From an uncultured Clostridia bacterium (GTDB lineage Bacteria; Bacillota; Clostridia; Oscillospirales; CAG-272), in the NCBI GenBank assembly GCA_947652805.1, contig CANTEM010000032.1, positions 1 to 10,040 on the forward strand: a stretch of 10,040 bases of DNA, given 5' to 3'. The notes beneath the pieces are model-generated. The model did no database searches. It was not told where the DNA came from and saw only the letters and a program-made list of their open reading frames with translations. The translations under genes and the position numbers were made by a program. Positions 6,564 through 10,040 of the stretch are shown piece by piece; position 1 is the first letter of the stretch, and each line of letters starts with the position of its first letter.

Positions 6564-8144
6564 ATGTTCACTAAAATTTTAACCGCAGTGCTGCTTCTGA
6601 TCTTCTTTGCCGTTATGACGGGAATCGGACTGTACTGCCGCCGGCACGCCACAGACGTGAACGGCTTCGTTCTGGGCGGACGGTCTGTTGGTCCCTGGCT
6701 TTCCGCCTTTGCTTTCGGCACATCCTATTTCTCCGCAGTGGTCTTTGTAGGCTATGCAGGTCAGTTCGGCTGGAATTTCGGACTTGCTTCCACCTGGATC
6801 GGTCTTGGAAACGCCTTCATCGGATCCCTGCTTGCATGGGTGATCCTGGGGCGCAGAACCCGGATTATGACCCAGCACCTTTCCACCAAAACCATGCCGG
6901 ACTTTTTCGGCAAGCGGTTTGATTCCAAGGCGCTGAAAATCGCTGCATCCTTTATTGTGTTTATTTTCCTGATTCCTTACACTGCGTCTTTGTACAACGG
7001 TCTTTCCAGCTTGTTCCACATTGCTTTTGATATCCCCTATTGGGTAGTCATTGCAGTCATGGCAGGACTGACCGGCTTGTATGTAATTTTCGGCGGCTAC
7101 ATGGCAACTGCAATCAACGATTTCATCCAGGGCATTATTATGCTGGGCGGCATCGTTGCCGTAATTGCCGCAGTCCTTGCCGACAACGGCGGACTCAGTC
7201 AGTCTATTGTCTCTCTGTCTCAGGTGCAGGCACCGGAAGCAGGCGCGCTGGAAGGCGCATACAGCTCCTTTGTAGGTCCGCAGCCTTTGTATCTGCTGAT
7301 TGTAGTGCTTCTTACCTCTCTGGGTACATGGGGACTGCCTCAAATGGTGGGTAAATTCTATTCCATCAAAAATGAAGATGCAATCAAAAAAGGTACGATT
7401 ATTTCTACCATATTTGCAATCATCGTATCCGGAGGCTGCTATTTTCTGGGCGGATTCGGCAGACTGTACGACAGCCCGGCACTGTACAATGAAGCAGGCA
7501 AGCTGATGACCGACAGCATCATTCCCACCATGCTTTCCAAAATGCCCGGCATAATCATCGCTGTGGTCATGGTGCTTGTGCTGTCTGCGTCTATGTCCAC
7601 CTTATCCAGTCTGGTGCTGACCTCCAGCTCTACCCTCACGCTGGACGTAATCCTGCCTATGCGCAAAAAGGAAACCAAAGAAAAAACACAGCTGATTGTG
7701 CTGCGTCTGTTCATTTTGTTCTTTATCATCGTTTCCGCAGTGCTTGCCGTTTTGAAGGACACCTTCAATTTCTCCATGATCGCGCAGATGATGGGTGTGT
7801 CCTGGGGCGCGCTTGCAGGGTCCTTCCTGGCTCCCTTCCTGTACGGACTGTATTGGAAACGGACCACAAAGGCGTCCGTCGCTGTCAGCTTTGTATTCTC
7901 CTCCTGCCTGATGATTGTACAAATGCTGATTTCCATGGGCGTATTCACCGTCAGCGGCGGTATTCTCGGATTTGTCTTTAAGAATTCCCTCTACTCCGGC
8001 GTTGTGGCAATGGTAGGTGGTCTGATTCTGGTACCGATCATCAGTCTGCTGACGCCCAAAATGAAGAAAGATCAAGTAAATGCAATGTTCACATGTTACA
8101 GTGAAGACGTAACAGTGAAAACAACAAAATCCCTGGGGAACTGA
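6564..8144 (+). CDS. Sodium:solute symporter (SSS family)
   Basis: This 526-residue polytopic membrane protein should couple Na+ entry to uptake of a small solute. The N-terminus is a membrane helix (about 1-24). The SSS signature follows: FVLGGRSVGPWLSAFAFGTS, then FVGYAGQFGWNFGLAS. A dozen or so hydrophobic segments extend to about 510, followed by a short polar tail. SASMSTLSS contains Ser345-Thr346, matching by motif the Na+-site Ser340/Thr341 pair of PutP. The length fits the 13-helix family. A strong AGGAGG (6552-6557) precedes the ATG. It shares the T-box transcript with the CoA ligase, 31 bases after it. Family relatives carry proline, pantothenate, acetate and other monocarboxylates. 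The substrate here is unknown; a carboxylic acid used by the neighbouring ligase is inferred from context. Confidence 0.93.
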   Translation: MFTKILTAVLLLIFFAVMTGIGLYCRRHATDVNGFVLGGRSVGPWLSAFAFGTSYFSAVVFVGYAGQFGWNFGLASTWIGLGNAFIGSLLAWVILGRRTRIMTQHLSTKTMPDFFGKRFDSKALKIAASFIVFIFLIPYTASLYNGLSSLFHIAFDIPYWVVIAVMAGLTGLYVIFGGYMATAINDFIQGIIMLGGIVAVIAAVLADNGGLSQSIVSLSQVQAPEAGALEGAYSSFVGPQPLYLLIVVLLTSLGTWGLPQMVGKFYSIKNEDAIKKGTIISTIFAIIVSGGCYFLGGFGRLYDSPALYNEAGKLMTDSIIPTMLSKMPGIIIAVVMVLVLSASMSTLSSLVLTSSSTLTLDVILPMRKKETKEKTQLIVLRLFILFFIIVSAVLAVLKDTFNFSMIAQMMGVSWGALAGSFLAPFLYGLYWKRTTKASVAVSFVFSSCLMIVQMLISMGVFTVSGGILGFVFKNSLYSGVVAMVGGLILVPIISLLTPKMKKDQVNAMFTCYSEDVTVKTTKSLGN

Positions 8145-8290
8145 TGTGTTAAAAGGCGCTGGTACAGGCCCCCAAATCTTTTATATGCCCCCCTTGTGCA
8201 AAGGGGGGTGGGTTTTGCGCAGCAAACTCGGGGGGATTGTTATATTATCTTTTTGCAGGATTATCAAATCGACAGTACGTGCAGACAATC

Positions 8291-8337
8291 CCTCCCTTGG
8301 AGCCACGCAGTGGATCCTCACATGGGAGGCTTTTTTT
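8291..8337 (+). terminator. Terminator-like unit 1
   Basis: CCTCCC (8291-8296) pairs with GGGAGG (8324-8329), enclosing a small CCAC/GTGG hairpin (8303-8313), followed by seven T (8331-8337). It could end the symporter transcript. The outer stem also shares bases with the ATTGT/ACAAT inverted repeat, so alternative folds compete. Confidence 0.5.
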
Positions 8338-8347
8338 GATAGAGTCA

Positions 8348-8372
8348 CCCCCTTTACTGGGGGAACCTTTTT
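8348..8372 (+). terminator. Terminator-like unit 2
   Basis: CCCCC (8348-8352) and GGGGG (8359-8363) enclose TTTACT, followed by AACC and five T. The orientation suits the plus-strand symporter operon. On the minus strand no T run follows the hairpin. Confidence 0.5.
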
Positions 8373-8374
8373 GT

Positions 8375-9688
8375 TTATGCGAACTTCTCACAGGGGAGCC
8401 TTTTTTGTAGTAAACATCCAGCAACAAACGTCACTCCCTCCGCAACCGGGAAGGAAGCCCACAGCCCCGGCATGCCCCATACATGTGAAAGCACCAGCGC
8501 GGCTGGGAGAATCAGTGCAAATCCCCGGAGCAGAGACAGGATATTCCCCGGACGGATATGCTCTGCCGCAGCAAAGTAGGAAGAAAGCACAATATTGCAT
8601 CCTGCGAAAAACCCACCGATAAAATATACCTTCAGCCCTGCTGCGGCAATTCGGTGCAGCTCCGAATTCCCTTCTCTATTGAAAATGCCTGTGATCCAAT
8701 CGCATCCAAAGAACACAATTCCATATATATATACAGACAAAATCACAGTAAACCACACTGCGTAGCGCAGTGCGCTTTTCCCACGCGTTCCGTTGCCCGT
8801 ACCATAGCTTTTGCTGACTATCGGCTGCATTCCCTGTGCCACACCGGTATACATGGCAATGACAACAAGAGATAAATTCGCCACGACGCCATATGCCGCA
8901 ACGCCGACATTGCCGGAAATCTGCAATACAATCTGGTTGAATACTGTCATAACAACCCCACCGGACAGCTCTGTTACCAGAGACGGCAGCCCTCCCGCGA
9001 CAATCTTTTTCAGCAAGGAACCGTCAAAGGGTTCCCTTGTCGGGTGAAAACTGTTTTTATGCCGGATAAAATGAACGGATTGTATTCCAATACTGATTAC
9101 AGGCGCAATACATGTTGCCAGAACTGCCCCGAAAATTCCCATTTTCAGGGAAAAAATAAAAATATAATCAAACAGAATATTAAATATGCTCCCCCCTGCC
9201 ATTGCCGCCATAGACAAATGTGGACTACCATCGTTACGGACAAAGGACAGCAGAATTTCATTGAGCAAAAAAGCAGGCGAAAACAGAAGGAGCATTTGCA
9301 GATATGTTTTGCTCATTGCAAAAACTACTTCGTCAGCCCCCAGCAAATGTGTAATCGGTGCAGCAAGAAACACGGCTGCAAGCACAAAAATCCCGGCAAA
9401 AACAGCAGCGGCAGTGAGCGTATGGGTAAATGCGCTGGTATTCGCGTCTGCTCCGGCGCGGCTTTTCCCAATGGAAAACTGGGTAGCACCGCCTACGCCC
9501 AGCATGAGTCCGATCCCATGGATCAGGCTGTATATAGGAAGTGCCAGATTCAACGCGGCAAGTCCATCAGTACCAATTCCGTTTGCAATAAAAAATGTGT
9601 CTGCAAGGATATAACAGGACAGCCCCAGCATGCCCAAAACGCTGGGAACACAATACCGGATAGATTCACGAAAAACAGAAGACTGCAT
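8375..9688 (-). CDS. MATE-family multidrug efflux transporter
   Basis: The 437-residue inner-membrane protein belongs to the MATE family (MepA/NorM-like branch), which exports cationic drugs using Na+ or H+ gradients. Twelve hydrophobic segments are arranged in two halves, with typical blocks VLGMLGLSCYILADTFFIANGIG (17-39), FVRNDGSPHLSM (149-160) and NILFDYIFIF (170-179). The second half begins near KKIVAGGLPSLVTELSGG. Length is normal. The ATG at 9688 is preceded by TTGGAGGG, six bases upstream. The stop (TAA, 8377-8375) lies in the palindromic repeat, and the last ten residues (QKRLPCEKFA) are encoded by repeat unit 3. It converges on the symporter gene. An intrinsic terminator about 20 bases upstream on the same strand suggests attenuation or separation from the upstream gene. 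Substrate not predictable. Confidence 0.93.
   Translation of the reverse strand: MQSSVFRESIRYCVPSVLGMLGLSCYILADTFFIANGIGTDGLAALNLALPIYSLIHGIGLMLGVGGATQFSIGKSRAGADANTSAFTHTLTAAAVFAGIFVLAAVFLAAPITHLLGADEVVFAMSKTYLQMLLLFSPAFLLNEILLSFVRNDGSPHLSMAAMAGGSIFNILFDYIFIFSLKMGIFGAVLATCIAPVISIGIQSVHFIRHKNSFHPTREPFDGSLLKKIVAGGLPSLVTELSGGVVMTVFNQIVLQISGNVGVAAYGVVANLSLVVIAMYTGVAQGMQPIVSKSYGTGNGTRGKSALRYAVWFTVILSVYIYGIVFFGCDWITGIFNREGNSELHRIAAAGLKVYFIGGFFAGCNIVLSSYFAAAEHIRPGNILSLLRGFALILPAALVLSHVWGMPGLWASFPVAEGVTFVAGCLLQKRLPCEKFA
8384..8406 (+). terminator. Terminator-like unit 3, inside the MATE 3' end
   Basis: CTTCTC (8384-8389) and GGGGAG (8393-8398) form a 6-bp stem with two G-T pairs around ACA, then CC and six T. 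It is weaker than unit 2 and overlaps the last codons of the minus-strand MATE gene. Confidence 0.35.
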
Positions 9689-9708
9689 ATATTTCCCTCC
9701 AACATAAT

Positions 9709-9768
9709 AAAAACAGCGTCAGATACTTTCTATCTTCTAAGGCCTAACGATAGAAAGTCTGACGCTGT
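9709..9768 (-). terminator. Strong intrinsic terminator/attenuator ahead of the MATE gene
   Basis: ACAGCGTCAG (9713-9722) and CTGACGCTGT (9759-9768) pair perfectly. A two-base AT bulge leads to a second perfect 10-bp stem, ACTTTCTATC (9725-9734) with GATAGAAAGT (9749-9758), closing a 14-base loop that contains AGGCCT. Read on the minus strand, the stem is followed by TTTTTATT, the layout of a rho-independent terminator. On the plus strand no T run follows directly. The T run ends about 20 bases before the MATE start codon. It may terminate the upstream gene or regulate MATE. Confidence 0.85.
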
Positions 9769-9804
9769 ATTCCTTTTACCCGGCGGTAAAAGGTGCGCTT
9801 TCAT
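9730..9804 (-). CDS. Candidate 24-codon leader peptide of the MATE gene
   Basis: A short ORF starts with ATG at 9804, five bases after the stop of the upstream minus-strand gene, and ends with TAG at 9730-9732. The peptide begins MKAHLLPPGK and ends LSLGLRR. It spans the first hairpin, the whole 5' arm of the terminator and its loop, and stops inside the 3' arm. A ribosome moving or stalled there would prevent the terminator from folding. No Shine-Dalgarno sequence is visible, so translation would have to come from re-initiation after the upstream stop. It may be a chance ORF. Confidence 0.3.
   Translation of the reverse strand: MKAHLLPPGKRNTASDFLSLGLRR
9772..9793. other. Second perfect hairpin in the MATE leader
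   Basis: CCTTTTACC (9772-9780) and GGTAAAAGG (9785-9793) form a perfect 9-bp stem around CGGC. It is 3 bases from the base of the terminator stem and 16 bases from the stop of the upstream minus-strand gene. No T run follows on either strand, so it is not an obvious terminator by itself. It could be an accessory structure of the leader or stabilise the 3' end of the upstream transcript. Confidence 0.6.
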
Positions 9805-9809
9805 TTATT

Positions 9810-10040
9810 TTACAGTACAGGCGGCAGGTCTTCTTCCACAGACGGCACAAAGCCTTCCGCTTCCGGCTCCGGTTCATCCTCCCCCGCAGCTACAAACGCA
9901 TCGGAAAGTCCGTCTGCCGTTTTGAAATAGGGACCGGTATCCTCTTTGCCCGTATGCACATAGGTGCAGGAAAACGCCCCATCTGTTACAATGATGCTAT
10001 CAAAAGCGGACACTGTTTCCGGATTCAGAATCCTTCCCTC
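9810..10040 (-). CDS. Unrecognised protein, C-terminal part only (window edge)
   Basis: A minus-strand frame is open from the window edge to a TAA at 9810-9812, giving 76 visible residues that begin EGRILNPETVSAFDS. A GTG at 10013 is in frame, but the reading continues upstream without a stop, so this is more likely the 3' end of a longer gene. The segment SIIVTDGAFSCTYVHTGKEDTGPYF looks like folded beta-rich sequence. From about residue 50 the chain turns into an acidic, Pro-containing tail (EDEPEPEAEGF...EEDLPPVL). No membrane segment, catalytic motif or family signature is visible, and I do not recognise it. It precedes the MATE gene on the same strand, with the hairpin leader between. Confidence 0.55.
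   Translation of the reverse strand, partial: EGRILNPETVSAFDSIIVTDGAFSCTYVHTGKEDTGPYFKTADGLSDAFVAAGEDEPEPEAEGFVPSVEEDLPPVL

Larger units (their letters stand above)
8188..8407. repeat. Composite palindromic intergenic repeat
   Basis: This stretch is made of stacked palindromes. CCCCCCTT/AAGGGGGG (8188-8195, 8201-8208) forms an 8-bp hairpin. TTTGC/GCAAA (8214-8226) forms a second. GGGGGGATTGT (8230-8240) pairs with ACAATCCCTCC (8285-8295) over 11 bp with one G-T pair, flanking a 44-base AT-rich segment. Three hairpin-plus-T-run units follow, with T runs starting at 8331, 8368 and 8401 (spacing 37 and 33). It lies between the convergent symporter and MATE genes and runs into the MATE 3' end. 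The pattern resembles dispersed hairpin repeats I associate with Oscillospiraceae genomes; that comparison is from memory and unverified. Confidence 0.65.

Noticed and set aside
8291..8406. Three similar units at 33-37-base spacing as a CRISPR array
   Set aside because: The units are degenerate hairpins with T runs, with no constant repeat or spacers and no cas genes nearby.
8146..8622. Plus-strand ORF (158 codons) after the symporter
   Set aside because: It crosses the hairpin repeat and then lies antisense to MATE; the low-complexity product has no domain features.
9044..9925. Long plus-strand ORF (293 codons) antisense to the MATE gene and upstream region
   Set aside because: It has no ribosome binding site or family resemblance, its product is an unnatural mix of Cys, Lys, Asn and Gln, and it runs opposite a clear MATE protein.

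Overview
The window looks like the chromosome of a low-GC-group but compositionally balanced Firmicute, most likely a gut-type anaerobic clostridium (Oscillospiraceae or Ruminococcaceae relatives). The case rests on the Gram-positive cell-division cluster (yggS/ylmE - sepF - ylmH - divIVA - lspA - rluD), a canonical T-box riboswitch, strong AGGAGG-type ribosome binding sites, and a hairpin-rich CCCCCC/GGGGATTGT repeat of a style I associate with that group. The taxonomic call is inference.

Region 1 (1-4500, + strand) is a housekeeping run: the 3' end of a PLP-homeostasis protein, the FtsZ anchor SepF, the S4-domain ribosome-associated protein YlmH, a DivIVA-domain coiled-coil protein, signal peptidase II (LspA) and an RluD-type pseudouridine synthase. 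DivIVA/lspA and lspA/rluD both overlap by ATGA, so these three are probably translationally coupled. The YggT (YlmG) membrane protein often found between sepF and ylmH is absent; only 99 bases separate those genes.

Region 2 (4501-8144, + strand) is the most interesting part. A sigma-A-like promoter (4531-4559) drives a complete transcription-attenuating T-box leader (about 4567-4852). Stem I, the specifier loop, Stem III, the antiterminator with the TGGTACC bulge, and a 13-bp terminator can all be folded by eye. The best specifier reading is UAC (Tyr). The genes it controls are not an aminoacyl-tRNA synthetase or a classical amino-acid pathway. They are an acyl/aryl-CoA ligase and a sodium:solute symporter with the Na+-site Ser-Thr pair. 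A Tyr-starvation switch on organic-acid uptake plus CoA activation would fit tyrosine supply from an imported aryl acid (for example 4-hydroxyphenylacetate, then reductive carboxylation). That is a hypothesis, not something the sequence proves.

Region 3 (8145-8410) is a convergent intergenic stretch filled with a composite palindromic repeat: several hairpins, an 11-bp inverted repeat and three serial terminator-like units. The last unit reaches into the 3' end of the next gene and supplies its final codons.

Region 4 (8375-10040, - strand) holds a MATE-family multidrug efflux gene. It is preceded on its own strand by a two-hairpin leader whose second hairpin is an intrinsic terminator about 20 bases before the efflux gene's start codon. 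A 24-codon ORF runs through the terminator's 5' arm, which suggests attenuation control. At the window edge is the 3' end of an unrecognised minus-strand gene with an acidic C-terminus. No tRNA, rRNA, CRISPR array, IS element or phage gene is visible.
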